Shown here piece by piece: positions 19,263 to 28,286 of a DNA stretch of 64,000 bases (positions are counted from its first letter, which is position 1; each line of letters opens with the position of its first letter). The stretch is from positions 7,480,001-7,544,000 of the forward strand of contig NZ_CP114905.1 in NCBI RefSeq assembly GCF_027497195.1, in the 5' to 3' direction. This stretch comes from Streptomyces sp. WMMC500 (lineage in GTDB: Bacteria > Actinomycetota > Actinomycetes > Streptomycetales > Streptomycetaceae). The notes below the pieces were generated by a model that saw only the letters and a list, made by a program, of their open reading frames with translations, was not told the origin of the DNA and did no database searches. The position numbers were made by a program, and so were the translations under genes.

Positions 19263-21629
19263 GTGACGGAACAGGCCGCCCCCCACCGGTTCGTCGGCAG
19301 GACCCGCGAGCTCGACGCCCTGCGCGCCGACATCGCGCGCGCCGGGCTCGACACCCTCGCCGGCCGCCCCGCCCCCCGCAGCAGGGTGCTGCTCATCGCC
19401 GGGCGGCCGGGGTCCGGGCGCAGCGCGCTCGCCGCCGAGCTGGCCCGCTCCGTCGCGGCCGGCTACCCCGGCGGCGTGCACACCGCGCGGCTCTCCGGCC
19501 CCGGCGGCCAGGCGGTGCCGCTGGAGCGGGCCGTACGCGACCTCTTCGACGCCCTCGGCGTCCCGCCGGTCGTGGGAGCCGGCCCCGGCCACCTCGCCGC
19601 GGAGCTGCGCGGCGCGCTGGCCGAGCGCTCGGCGCTGCTCGTCGTCGACGACGTCACCGCCCCCGAGCAGTTGCTCGAACTGGTCCCCGAATCGCGCGAC
19701 TGCCTCGTCGTCGCCGTCGCCGAGGGCCCGCTGAAGGGTGTGCCGGACGTGCGGCCGTGCACCCTGGGCGGGCTGGAGCCGGCGGCGGCGCTGGCGCTGA
19801 TCGCCTCGTACGCGGGGGAGACCCGCATCGCCTGCGACCCCGAGGCCACGCACGTGCTGGCCGAGGAGTGCGCCGGCCACCCCGCGGCGCTGGTGCTGGC
19901 CGGCGGCTGGCTCGCCGGGCACCCGCAGGCGTGCGTCGCCGACGCCCTGCGGGAGCTGCGCCGCAAGGGCGAGAGCACCGAGGGGTCCGCCGGGCGGCCG
20001 TCCGGGCCGAAGGCGCTGGCGCGGGCGTTCCGGCTCGTCTACGAATCGCTGCCGCCGTCCGTCGCGCACCTGCTGCGGCTGCTGCCGCTGGCGCCCGCCG
20101 GGCTCGTCGACGCCCACTCCGCCTCCGCACTCGCCGGCTGCACGGTCGCCGCGGCCCGCGGCACGCTCGCGGACTGTGCGAGCCAGGGCCTGCTGCGCGC
20201 GGTGCCGCGGCCGGAGCAGGTGAGCCTCACGCAGTACGAGGTGCCGGGCTGCCTGCAGCCGCTGCTGCGCGGGGTGCTGGAGGCCGGCGTGAAGCGGGAG
20301 GAGATGCTGCTCGCCCGGGCCCGGATGCTGGAGCGGTACGTACGCCTGCTGCAGTCCTGCCGCGCCGTCACGGAACCCCCGGGGTCCGCGGTGCACACCC
20401 GGCTCGCGGGGCTGCCGCGGGCGCTGCGCTTCCCGTCGCCGGAGGCCGCGGCGGCGTGGCTGCGCAGCCGGCTGCCGTCGCTGCTGGCCGCCGCCCGGTC
20501 GGCCGTCGCCGACGGGGAGCTGGACACGCTGGCGCGGCGGCTGGTCGCCGAGCTGTCGCGGGCGCTGGGGGCGCACCGGGACGAGGCGGACGCCGCCCCC
20601 GAGCAGTACCGGCTGCACGAGCTGGTGCTGGGTGTCGCCGAGCGGCGCGGGCTGGTGCGGGAGAAGGCGGCGGCGCTGCTCAACCTCGGCGACCTGGACC
20701 TGCGCGCGGAGCGGCCCGGGGAGGCGCTGGGCCGGTACCGGGGGGCGCTGGCGGCGGCGCGGGAGGTGCGCGATCCGCAGCCGGTGGGCCGGGCGCTGGA
20801 GTCGGTCGGGTCGGCGTACCAGGAACTACGGGACTGGGGCCGGGCGGCGGACTGGTTCGGGCGGGCGCTCGCGCTGCGGCAGATGCGCGGCGAGCTGGTC
20901 GACGAGGCGCGGCTGCGGGCACGGCTCGGCGCGGTGCACACGTACGCCGGGGCCTGGGGCTGGGCGCTGCGCGAGTGGCGCGGGGCGGCGGCGGCGTACC
21001 GCAGGCTCGGGGACGCCGGCGGGCACGCGCGGGCGCTGGGCGAGGTGGCGCGGGTGCAGCAGTACGCGGGATACCCGCGAGAGGCCATGAGGACGTGCAC
21101 GCGCGCGATGGACGCGGCGCGGCTCTCGGGCGACACCGCGCTGCGGGCGGCGGTGCAGCTCCGGCTGTCGGACCTCGTCGACGGCGCCGGCGACCCGCAG
21201 GCCGCGGAGCTCCACCGGGCGGCGGCGGGGCGGCTGGCGGAGCAGGTCCCCGAGGCGGCGGCGATGCCGGCCGCCGCGGCCGTTCCGCAACCGGAAGCGG
21301 AACCGGAAGCAGCACCGGAAGCGGAACCCGCACGTGCGGCCGAACCGGAGCCGGCGACCCCGGACGAGCCGGCTGAGCCGACTGGGCCGACTCAGCCGGC
21401 AGCGGAACCCGTGCCGGAGCCCGCGACCGGGCCGGAGCGCGCGGACGCAGAGACCCCGGGGGGCGCCGCGCAGGCCGGCTCCGGGACCCCGCCGGACGCC
21501 CCCGCGGAGCCGGCTCCCCGGCCCGCGGTGGTCGCCGCGGAGACCGGCCCCGAGGAGGGCCCGCAGGCCCCGCCCGAGGAGAGCCCGCAGGCGGGACCGG
21601 CGCCCCGGCCGGCCGCCGCGGACCTGTGA
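19263..21629 (+). CDS. NB-ARC-like ATPase with TPR-like repeats and proline-rich tail
   Basis: A 788-residue STAND-type protein resembling the ATPase-TPR part of AfsR/SARP regulators but with no DNA-binding domain. RFVGRTRELDAL at the N-terminus is the typical entry to these modules. The P-loop GRPGSGRS (residues 47-54) has Arg where Lys is usual, and Walker B is ALLVVDDV. Helical TPR-like repeats occupy about 450-670 (for example ALLNLGDLDLRAERPGEALG). The last 120 residues are Pro/Glu/Ala-rich and probably disordered. The GTG start has no Shine-Dalgarno and is assigned from the -10 hexamer. No target or partner is evident; the next gene, ald, is a separate unit. Confidence 0.82.
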   Translation: MTEQAAPHRFVGRTRELDALRADIARAGLDTLAGRPAPRSRVLLIAGRPGSGRSALAAELARSVAAGYPGGVHTARLSGPGGQAVPLERAVRDLFDALGVPPVVGAGPGHLAAELRGALAERSALLVVDDVTAPEQLLELVPESRDCLVVAVAEGPLKGVPDVRPCTLGGLEPAAALALIASYAGETRIACDPEATHVLAEECAGHPAALVLAGGWLAGHPQACVADALRELRRKGESTEGSAGRPSGPKALARAFRLVYESLPPSVAHLLRLLPLAPAGLVDAHSASALAGCTVAAARGTLADCASQGLLRAVPRPEQVSLTQYEVPGCLQPLLRGVLEAGVKREEMLLARARMLERYVRLLQSCRAVTEPPGSAVHTRLAGLPRALRFPSPEAAAAWLRSRLPSLLAAARSAVADGELDTLARRLVAELSRALGAHRDEADAAPEQYRLHELVLGVAERRGLVREKAAALLNLGDLDLRAERPGEALGRYRGALAAAREVRDPQPVGRALESVGSAYQELRDWGRAADWFGRALALRQMRGELVDEARLRARLGAVHTYAGAWGWALREWRGAAAAYRRLGDAGGHARALGEVARVQQYAGYPREAMRTCTRAMDAARLSGDTALRAAVQLRLSDLVDGAGDPQAAELHRAAAGRLAEQVPEAAAMPAAAAVPQPEAEPEAAPEAEPARAAEPEPATPDEPAEPTGPTQPAAEPVPEPATGPERADAETPGGAAQAGSGTPPDAPAEPAPRPAVVAAETGPEEGPQAPPEESPQAGPAPRPAAADL

Positions 21630-21770
21630 ATCCATCGACGCAATCGCAAAAAACTGTCTGTTTCAAAGGCTAGACTCGGAGTATTCCTTTATTTAAGAAT
21701 GACCGAGCCGCGGGCGGACACCCCGACCGGGGCCTGACGAGATTCCCTCACCCAAGGACCGTGATCCATC

Positions 21771-22886
21771 GTGAAGGTCGGCATCCCACGCGAGGTCAAG
21801 AACAACGAGTTCCGGGTGGCCATCACGCCCGCCGGAGTCCACGAGCTGGTCCGCCACCGCCACGACGTCCTCGTGGAGCAGGGCGCGGGCCTCGGCTCCT
21901 CCATCTCCGACGAGGAGTATGTCGCGGCCGGTGCGGAGATCCTGCCCACGGCCGACGCCGTGTGGGCCGCGGCGGACCTCGTGCTGAAGGTCAAGGAGCC
22001 GATCGCCGAGGAGTACCACCGCCTCCGCAAGGACCAGGTGCTGTTCACCTACCTCCACCTCGCCGCCTCCCGCCCGTGCACCGAAGCGCTGCTGGAGTCC
22101 GGCACCACCGCCATCGCGTACGAGACGGTCGAGGAGGCCGACCGGCAACTGCCGCTGCTCGCCCCGATGTCGGAGGTCGCCGGCCGGCTCGCGCCGCAGG
22201 TCGGCGCGTACCACCTGATGCGCTCGCAGGGCGGCCGCGGCGTTTTGCCGGGGGGCGTGCCCGGCGTGGTGCCGGGGCAGGCCGTCGTGATCGGCGGCGG
22301 CGTCTCCGGCTGGAACGCCACGCAGATCGCCGTCGGCATGGGCTTCCACGTCACGCTGCTTGACACCGACGTGCGCAAGCTGCGCGAAGCGGACAAGGTC
22401 TTCGGTACGAAGGTACGCACCCTGGCCTCCAACGCCTACACCCTCGGGCAGGCCGTCGTGGAGGCCGACCTGGTGATCGGCGCGGTGCTCATCCCGGGCG
22501 CGAAGGCGCCCAAGCTCGTCGACAACGAGCTGGTGTCGCGGATGAAGCCGGGAAGTGTCCTTGTCGACATCGCGATCGACCAGGGCGGCTGCTTCGCCGA
22601 CTCCCGTCCGACCACGCACGCGGAGCCGACCTTCCGGGTGCACGAGTCGGTCTTCTACTGCGTCGCCAACATGCCCGGCGCGGTGCCCAACACGTCCACG
22701 TACGCGCTGACCAACGCGACCCTGCCGTACATCGTCAAGCTCGCGAACCTCGGCTGGCGCGCGGCGCTGCGCGGCGACGCGGCGCTCGCGCGGGGCCTCA
22801 ACACCCACGAAGGACAGGTCGTTTACGGTCCCGTGGCGGAGGCGCACGACCTTCCGGCGGCCGAACTCGCGCGCGTGCTCGGCTGA
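21771..22886 (+). CDS. ald: alanine dehydrogenase
   Basis: A 371-residue L-alanine dehydrogenase catalysing NAD-dependent interconversion of alanine with pyruvate and ammonia. It starts MKVGIPREVKNNEFRVAITP, with catalytic Lys in VLKVKEP and His in LFTYLHLAAS. The Rossmann motif VVIGGGVSGWNAT and the C-terminal IDQGGCF region are intact, and the length is normal. The start is GTG 21771. The 140 bases upstream are strikingly AT-rich for this genome and contain TAGACT at 21671-21676, a possible -10. A strong hairpin follows the gene. Confidence 0.96.
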   Translation: MKVGIPREVKNNEFRVAITPAGVHELVRHRHDVLVEQGAGLGSSISDEEYVAAGAEILPTADAVWAAADLVLKVKEPIAEEYHRLRKDQVLFTYLHLAASRPCTEALLESGTTAIAYETVEEADRQLPLLAPMSEVAGRLAPQVGAYHLMRSQGGRGVLPGGVPGVVPGQAVVIGGGVSGWNATQIAVGMGFHVTLLDTDVRKLREADKVFGTKVRTLASNAYTLGQAVVEADLVIGAVLIPGAKAPKLVDNELVSRMKPGSVLVDIAIDQGGCFADSRPTTHAEPTFRVHESVFYCVANMPGAVPNTSTYALTNATLPYIVKLANLGWRAALRGDAALARGLNTHEGQVVYGPVAEAHDLPAAELARVLG

Positions 22887-22943
22887 CTTCGCGCAGGTGC
22901 GCGGCACATCGACCACATCGGCGACACTGTCAACTCCTGTTCA

Positions 22944-22976
22944 CCGGCCGAACCTTGTCACCAGCGGTTCGGCCGG
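22944..22976 (+). terminator. hairpin terminator after ald
   Basis: CCGGCCGAACC (22944-22954) pairs perfectly over 11 bp with GGTTCGGCCGG (22966-22976) around an 11-base loop, 57 bases after the ald stop. No U-tract follows, typical for GC-rich actinobacteria. Confidence 0.6.
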
Positions 22977-23051
22977 CCGCCGTGCCGCGGAAAAGGATGC
23001 CCGAAGTGGTGTTCCACACCCGACACATCGTGCTCTGTCTGCGGGATTGTG

Positions 23052-23081
23052 TTGCTGCGGGACCCCGACACGCCATAGAGT
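23052..23081 (+). promoter_or_regulatory. housekeeping-type promoter for the parA-like gene
   Basis: TTGCTG (23052-23057), an 18-base spacer, then TAGAGT (23076-23081) fits the principal sigma factor consensus TTGACN-N16-18-TAGNNT. The predicted start near 23088 gives a leader of about 66 bases containing the strong AGGAGGT ribosome-binding site. Confidence 0.45.
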
Positions 23082-23153
23082 CGCCAATCGTCGGCATGGT
23101 GCCACGCTGACCAATCGAGAAGTGCCCTGGTCACCTAGGAGGTAGGACGACTT

Positions 23154-24338
23154 GTGAATGAGTCGACATTTGCTCCCGGGGGTGGTCGTCCAGGCACGCC
23201 TGCGCGGGGCCACGGCCCCTCGGGGGTGGAGGCGCCTGTCGGCTCCGTCGCCGTCCACACCTTCTCGGCACACGCACACCAGGGCGGAAACGTATACCAG
23301 AGCATGGACGGTCATCACGTGAACGCCATGACCGGCAGCCAGAGCGGCGGCGAGGACACCACACGTCTCGCCGCATCCGCCGCCTCCGACTTCGAGGACC
23401 TGTCAGAAGGTCACTTCTACGATCCTGACGCGGACTACGAGCCGGACCCCGAGTACGCCGCCACGCTTGCCCCGGACGCCGCCCGGCAGCGCCGGGAGCG
23501 CATCGGTCCCACGGGCCGCCCGCTGCCGTACTTCCCCATCCCGGGCCCGGTCACCGACCACGGCCCGGCGAAGGTCATCGCCATGTGCAACCAGAAGGGC
23601 GGCGTCGGCAAGACCACGTCGGCCATCAACCTGGGCGCGGCGCTGGCCGAGTACGGCCGCCGCGTGCTGCTCGTGGACTTCGACCCGCAGGGCGCGCTCT
23701 CCGTCGGCCTCGGGGTCAACCCCATGGAGCTGGACCTCACGGTCTACAACCTGCTCATGGAGCGGGGCATGTCGGCCGACGAGGTGCTGCTCAAGACGGC
23801 CGTGCCCAACATGGACCTGCTGCCCAGCAACATCGATCTCTCCGCCGCCGAGGTCCAGTTGGTGAGCGAGGTGGCGCGGGAGCAGACGCTCCAGCGCGCG
23901 CTGAAGCCGCTGCTGCCCGAGTACGACTACGTCGTCATCGACTGCCAGCCGTCGCTGGGTCTGCTGACGGTCAACGCGCTGACCGCGGCGCACAAGGTGA
24001 TCGTGCCGCTGGAGTGCGAGTTCTTCGCGCTGCGCGGTGTCGCGCTGCTCACCGAGACGATCGAGAAGGTCCAGGAGCGGCTCAACCCCGACCTGGAGCT
24101 GGACGGCATCCTCGCCACGATGTACGACTCGCGGACCGTGCACAGCCGCGAGGTGCTGGCGCGCGTCGTCGAGGCCTTCGACGACCACGTCTACCACACG
24201 GTCATCGGGCGCACCGTCCGCTTCCCCGAGACCACCGTGGCCGGCGAGCCCATCACCTCGTACGCGTCGAACTCCGTGGGCGCGGCCGCCTACCGCCAGT
24301 TGGCCAGGGAGGTGCTCGCCCGGTGCCACGCCGAGTGA
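23154..24338 (+). CDS. ParA/Soj-family chromosome-partitioning ATPase (orphan)
   Basis: A 394-residue ParA-family ATPase with a 140-residue N-terminal extension of low complexity. The deviant Walker A KGGVGKTT is at residues 148-155, with LVDFDPQGALSVGLG, the Walker B region DYVVIDCQPSLGLLTVNAL, and the C-terminal GRTVRFPETTVAGEPI. AGGAGGT at 23138-23144 precedes GTG 23154. It is not the oriC-linked parA. It sits immediately upstream of an RHH protein, scpA and scpB, an order matching the Rv1708-scpA-scpB block of mycobacteria. Whether it loads or positions condensin is inference from that context. Confidence 0.9.
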   Translation: MNESTFAPGGGRPGTPARGHGPSGVEAPVGSVAVHTFSAHAHQGGNVYQSMDGHHVNAMTGSQSGGEDTTRLAASAASDFEDLSEGHFYDPDADYEPDPEYAATLAPDAARQRRERIGPTGRPLPYFPIPGPVTDHGPAKVIAMCNQKGGVGKTTSAINLGAALAEYGRRVLLVDFDPQGALSVGLGVNPMELDLTVYNLLMERGMSADEVLLKTAVPNMDLLPSNIDLSAAEVQLVSEVAREQTLQRALKPLLPEYDYVVIDCQPSLGLLTVNALTAAHKVIVPLECEFFALRGVALLTETIEKVQERLNPDLELDGILATMYDSRTVHSREVLARVVEAFDDHVYHTVIGRTVRFPETTVAGEPITSYASNSVGAAAYRQLAREVLARCHAE

Positions 24339-25069
24339 GCCTGCCCGGGGCCGACGAGCTTTTCCGCACCACCGGGGGGACCGCGCTCCAGTCGTCCACG
24401 CCGCAGTCGGACCGGCAGCGGGCCAACGGCGAGGCGCCCGGCGGCAGTCCGCGGGTGCCCGCGCCCAGCCGGGAGGGCGACTCGGAGGCCGTGGCATCCG
24501 GTTCCGAGGCGGAGTCCGACGCCGACGCCGAGGAGGCGGGCGCGGAGGACCCGGGCGACTCCGGCGGTCACGGCGACGGCGCGCGGGGCGTACGCGCGGG
24601 CACCGGCGGCAACGCCGGCCCGGCGGCTCCGGCGGGCAAGCGCACCGCGGGAGCTCCCGCGGCCCGGCGCGACCCCGAGGCGACGGAGCACGGCGGCCGG
24701 GAGGCGAGCGCCGAGCCGGCCGCCGGCGGGCGGGCCCGGCAGGGCGAGCGGGAGCCGGCCGCCCAGGCGCGTACGAAGTCCGCGCGGCAGAGCGGCGGTT
24801 CGGCCGCGGCTGCCCAGCCCCGGCGCGGCCGGGGCCGCGGCGCGGCGCGGCGGCCCAGCGGCCGGGAGCGGCACGACGAGAAGATCACGGTCTACGTCTC
24901 CGCCGAGGAGCTGATGGACCTGGAGCACGCCCGCCTCGTGCTCCGCGGCGACCACGGCTTGGCGGTGGACCGCGGCAGGATCGTCCGCGAGGCCGTCGCG
25001 GTGGTGCTGGCCGACCTGGAGTCGCGCGGCGACGCGAGCATCCTCGTACGCCGCCTGCGCGGCCGCTGA
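24323..25069 (+). CDS. predicted ribbon-helix-helix protein, possible ParA partner
   Basis: A 248-residue protein whose first 180 residues are low-complexity (Ala/Gly/Arg/Glu) and whose last 65 look like a ribbon-helix-helix DNA-binding domain: strand EKITVYVSAEEL, helix MDLEHARLVLRG, turn, and helix DRGRIVREAVAVVLADLE. GTG 24323 has GGAGG at 24308-24312 ten bases upstream; GTG 24335, which overlaps the ParA stop in a GTGA arrangement, is the alternative. The position between a ParA-like ATPase and the kleisin gene suggests it is the DNA-binding partner (ParB-like role) of this ParA. That is inference; I do not know a characterised homologue. Confidence 0.78.
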   Translation: MPRRVSLPGADELFRTTGGTALQSSTPQSDRQRANGEAPGGSPRVPAPSREGDSEAVASGSEAESDADAEEAGAEDPGDSGGHGDGARGVRAGTGGNAGPAAPAGKRTAGAPAARRDPEATEHGGREASAEPAAGGRARQGEREPAAQARTKSARQSGGSAAAAQPRRGRGRGAARRPSGRERHDEKITVYVSAEELMDLEHARLVLRGDHGLAVDRGRIVREAVAVVLADLESRGDASILVRRLRGR

Positions 25070-25198
25070 CGGCCCGCCCCTCCGCCCGGCCCGCACGCGC
25101 CGCCCGTCCGCGACGGCCGCGCCCTCCGCCCGGCCCGTACCGGATGACCTGGGCGCCGCCCCGCCGGACGGCAACCGGGCCCGCACCGCTCCGAGCGA

Positions 25199-25204
25199 TA
25201 CCCT
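25199..25204 (+). promoter_or_regulatory. -10 element (TACCCT) for leaderless scpA
   Basis: TACCCT ends 7 bases before ATG 25212. The scpAB group therefore appears to have its own start site, even though it is co-directional with the ParA/RHH pair. Confidence 0.5.
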
Positions 25205-25211
25205 GCGAGCG

Positions 25212-26462
25212 ATGGACGACAGGCACGACGACCCGCAGCGCCCCGCGCGTACCGCCCGGCGCTCCCTCGGCCGCGGCCCCGGGGTCGCCGCGACGCCCAC
25301 CAAGCCCGCGCCGCGGCCCGCCGACCCGGATCCGGTACGGGAGCCGTACCCCGAGCCGATGCCCCTGCCGCAGCCGGAGGCGCCGCCGCTGCCCATCCCC
25401 GCCCCCGCCCCGGGCCCCGACGAGCCGAGCCCCGCGCCCGGTCCTGCGGAGCCCGATCCGGAGCCGCGGCCGGACGACCCCGAGCCGGAGACCGAGCCCG
25501 CCCCGGCGGGCCCCGGCGGCACGGAGCCCGCCGAGGAGCCGCCCGGCGGCAGCGCCCCGGGACAGGCCGCGGAACCCGCCCCGGAGACCGGCGAGGGCGC
25601 CCCGGACGGCGAGCCGGACGACGCCCCCGACGACGGCGCCTTCCGGGTCCGGCTCGCCAACTTCGAGGGCCCCTTCGACCTCCTCCTCCAGCTCATCTCC
25701 AAGCACAAGCTGGACGTCACCGAGGTCTCCCTGCACCGCGTCACCGACGACTTCATGGCCCACATCCGCGCCATGGGCCCCGACTGGGACCTCGACCAGA
25801 CCACCGAGTTCCTCGTCGTCGCCGCCACCCTCCTCGACCTCAAGGCCGCCCGCCTGCTGCCCGCCGCCGAGGTCGAGGACGAGGAGGACCTCGCGCTGCT
25901 GGAGGCCCGCGACCTGCTGTTCGCGCGGCTGCTGCAGTACCGCGCGTACAAGGAGATAGCGGGCATCTTCCACCGCCGGCTGGAGGCGGAGTCGCAGCGC
26001 CACCCCCGTACGGTCGGACTGGAGCCGCACCACGCGGAGCTGCTGCCCGAGGTGGTCATCAGCATCGGCCCCGAGGGCTTCGCCCGGCTCGCGGTCAAGG
26101 CGATGCAGCCCAAGCCCGTGCCGCAGGTCTACGTCGACCACATCCACGCCCCGCTCGTCAGCGTCCAGGAACAGGCGCAGATCGTCGTCTCCCGGCTGCG
26201 CGCCCACGGCTCCGTCAGCTTCCAGGAGCTGATCGCCGACGCCCCCGACCCGCTGACCGTCGTCGCCCGGTTCCTGGCCCTCCTGGAGCTGTACCGGGAG
26301 CGGGCCGTGGCCCTGGACCAGGAGGGCGCGCTGGAGCCGCTGACGGTGCGGTGGACGGGGCGGGAGGATGTGGTGCCGGTGGTGACCGACGAGTTCGACA
26401 CGGCGCCCGGCGACGCGGACGCGGCCGGCGGGAACGAAGGCGAAGGCGAGGACGAGCGATGA
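25212..26462 (+). CDS. scpA: segregation and condensation protein A (kleisin)
   Basis: A 416-residue ScpA, the kleisin that bridges SMC heads in the chromosome condensation complex. Residues about 30-140 are a Pro/Glu-rich extension not found in short ScpA proteins. The conserved core starts about residue 142 with RVRLANFEGPFDLLLQLISK, continues through ATLLDLKAARLLP, and ends with the C-terminal winged-helix region around VSFQELIADAPDPLTVVARF that contacts the SMC head. ATG 25212 is chosen from the leaderless -10 hexamer. It overlaps scpB by 4 bases. Confidence 0.94.
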   Translation: MDDRHDDPQRPARTARRSLGRGPGVAATPTKPAPRPADPDPVREPYPEPMPLPQPEAPPLPIPAPAPGPDEPSPAPGPAEPDPEPRPDDPEPETEPAPAGPGGTEPAEEPPGGSAPGQAAEPAPETGEGAPDGEPDDAPDDGAFRVRLANFEGPFDLLLQLISKHKLDVTEVSLHRVTDDFMAHIRAMGPDWDLDQTTEFLVVAATLLDLKAARLLPAAEVEDEEDLALLEARDLLFARLLQYRAYKEIAGIFHRRLEAESQRHPRTVGLEPHHAELLPEVVISIGPEGFARLAVKAMQPKPVPQVYVDHIHAPLVSVQEQAQIVVSRLRAHGSVSFQELIADAPDPLTVVARFLALLELYRERAVALDQEGALEPLTVRWTGREDVVPVVTDEFDTAPGDADAAGGNEGEGEDER

Positions 26463-27175
26463 GCGACGCAGGGGTGGACGTGCCGGACGCGGCGGAGGCG
26501 GACGGGGCGGACGTGGACGGGGCGGACGCGACGGACACGGCAGCCGCCGCCGAGGCAGCCCGGCAGCCGGAGGAGGAGACGGAGACGAGCCCCACCGCGG
26601 GCCTCCCGCTGCGCCCTGCCCTCGAAGCCGTCCTCATGGTCGTCGACGAGCCCGTCACGCCCGAGCACCTGGCCAAGGTCCTCGACCGCCGCCCCCGCGA
26701 GATCGCCGACGCCCTGCGCGAGCTGTCCGACGAGTACACCGTCCAGGGCCGCGGCTTCGACCTGCGGCACGTCGCCGGCGGCTGGCGCTTCTACACCCGC
26801 GCCGCCTACGCGCCCGCCGTCGAGGGCTTCGTCCTCGACGGCCAGCAGTCCCGCCTCACCCAGGCCGCGCTGGAGACGCTGGCGGTCGTCGCGTACCGCC
26901 AGCCGGTCTCCCGCTCCCGGGTCTCCGCCGTCCGCGGCGTCAACTGCGACGGCGTCATGCGCACGCTGCTGCAGCGGGGGCTTGTCGAGGAGGCGGGCAC
27001 GGAGGACGGAACAGGTGCGATCCTGTACAGGACGACGAACTACTTCCTGGAGCGGATGGGCCTGCGCGGCCTGGACGAGCTCCCCGAGCTGGCCCCGTTC
27101 CTCCCGGACGCGGACGCGGTGGAGGGCGAGTCCCAGGAGGGCGTCCCGTCGTTCGACGTGGATGACGAGACCTGA
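26459..27175 (+). CDS. scpB: segregation and condensation protein B
   Basis: A 238-residue ScpB, the winged-helix dimer that binds ScpA in the SMC-ScpAB condensin. An acidic N-terminal tail of about 50 residues precedes the first winged helix (LRPALEAVLMVVDEPVTPEH). The second winged helix carries LTQAALETLAVVAYRQPVSR, the family hallmark. ATG 26459 overlaps the scpA stop (ATGA), so the pair is translationally coupled in stoichiometric fashion. The pseudouridine synthase gene follows after 27 bases. Confidence 0.94.
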   Translation: MSDAGVDVPDAAEADGADVDGADATDTAAAAEAARQPEEETETSPTAGLPLRPALEAVLMVVDEPVTPEHLAKVLDRRPREIADALRELSDEYTVQGRGFDLRHVAGGWRFYTRAAYAPAVEGFVLDGQQSRLTQAALETLAVVAYRQPVSRSRVSAVRGVNCDGVMRTLLQRGLVEEAGTEDGTGAILYRTTNYFLERMGLRGLDELPELAPFLPDADAVEGESQEGVPSFDVDDET

Positions 27176-27202
27176 CCAAACCAACGGACTGACGGTAGCT
27201 CG

Positions 27203-28249
27203 ATGCGAAGCAGCGGCGGCAGGAACAGCAGGAAGCCCTCGGGCTCCGACCCCCGGGGGGCGGGCGGCAGGCGGGACGCACCACAGCGCGGGCAGGGCCG
27301 CCCCCGCTCCGACGAGCGGGGACGCCCCCGCCCCGAGGAGCGGCGGTACGAGAAGTCCGGCGTCCCCCAGGGCGAGCGCCCGGGCGGCCAGGGGAAGGGC
27401 GGCCGCGGGCGCGGCGCCGCGCCCGCCAGGCCCGCGCGCTCCCGCGAGTACGACGCGCAGTTGGAGGAGCGGGCCAGGGCCCGGCACAGCAAGCCGCAGC
27501 GCGCGCTGCCGAAGACGTTCGGCGAACCGGAGGGCGAGCGGCTGCAGAAGGTGCTGGCGCGGGCCGGCATGGGGTCGCGGCGCGCCTGCGAGGAGCTGAT
27601 CGACCAGGCGCGGGTCGAGGTCAACGGGCGCATCGTCACCGAGCAGGGGCTTCGCGTCGACCCGGAGAAGGACGAGATCAAGGTCGACGGGCTGACCGTG
27701 GCCACCCAGTCGTACCTCTTCTTCGCCCTCAACAAGCCCGTCGGCGTCGTCTCCTCGATGGACGACCCGGAGGGCCGGCAGAACCTCGGCGACTACGTGG
27801 ACAACCGCGAGACGCGGCTCTTCCACGTCGGCCGCCTGGACACCGAAACCGAGGGCATCATCCTGCTCACCAACCACGGCGAGCTGGCCCACCGCCTCAC
27901 CCACCCCCGCTACGGCGTGAAGAAGACCTACCTGGCCGCCATCCAGGGCCCGCTCCCGCGCGACCTCGGCAAGCGGCTCAGGAACGGCATCCGGCTCGAC
28001 GACGGCTACGCCAAGGCGGACGACTTCCGGGTGGTGGAGAACACCGGCAAGAACTACCTCGTCGAGGTGGTGCTGCACGAGGGCCGCAAGCACATCGTGC
28101 GGCGGATGCTCGCGGAGGCGGGCTTCCCCGTCGACAAGCTGGTACGGACGCGCTTCGGCCCGATCGCGCTGGGCGACCAGAAGTCGGGCTGGCTGCGCCG
28201 GCTGACCAACACCGAGGTCGGGATGCTGATGCGGGAGGTCGGGCTCTGA
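27203..28249 (+). CDS. RluB/RsuA-type rRNA pseudouridine synthase
   Basis: A 348-residue pseudouridine synthase, probably modifying 23S (RluB-like) rRNA. Residues 1-110 are a basic Arg/Gly/Pro-rich extension common in actinobacterial members. The S4 domain (about 113-160) contains RLQKVLARAGMGSRRACEEL. The catalytic domain has the nucleophile Asp in GRLDTETEG, followed by LTNHGELAHRLTHPRYGVKK and the GRKHIVRRML segment. It follows scpB in the order conserved in actinobacteria and has no strong ribosome-binding site. Confidence 0.92.
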   Translation: MRSSGGRNSRKPSGSDPRGAGGRRDAPQRGQGRPRSDERGRPRPEERRYEKSGVPQGERPGGQGKGGRGRGAAPARPARSREYDAQLEERARARHSKPQRALPKTFGEPEGERLQKVLARAGMGSRRACEELIDQARVEVNGRIVTEQGLRVDPEKDEIKVDGLTVATQSYLFFALNKPVGVVSSMDDPEGRQNLGDYVDNRETRLFHVGRLDTETEGIILLTNHGELAHRLTHPRYGVKKTYLAAIQGPLPRDLGKRLRNGIRLDDGYAKADDFRVVENTGKNYLVEVVLHEGRKHIVRRMLAEAGFPVDKLVRTRFGPIALGDQKSGWLRRLTNTEVGMLMREVGL

Positions 28250-28274
28250 GGGCGGGTGCGGGCCGGGCGCCGCG

Positions 28275-28280
28275 TATCCT
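28275..28280 (+). promoter_or_regulatory. -10 element (TATCCT) for leaderless tyrA
   Basis: TATCCT ends 6 bases before GTG 28287, fitting transcription starting at the start codon. Confidence 0.5.
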
Positions 28281-28286
28281 TGCGCC

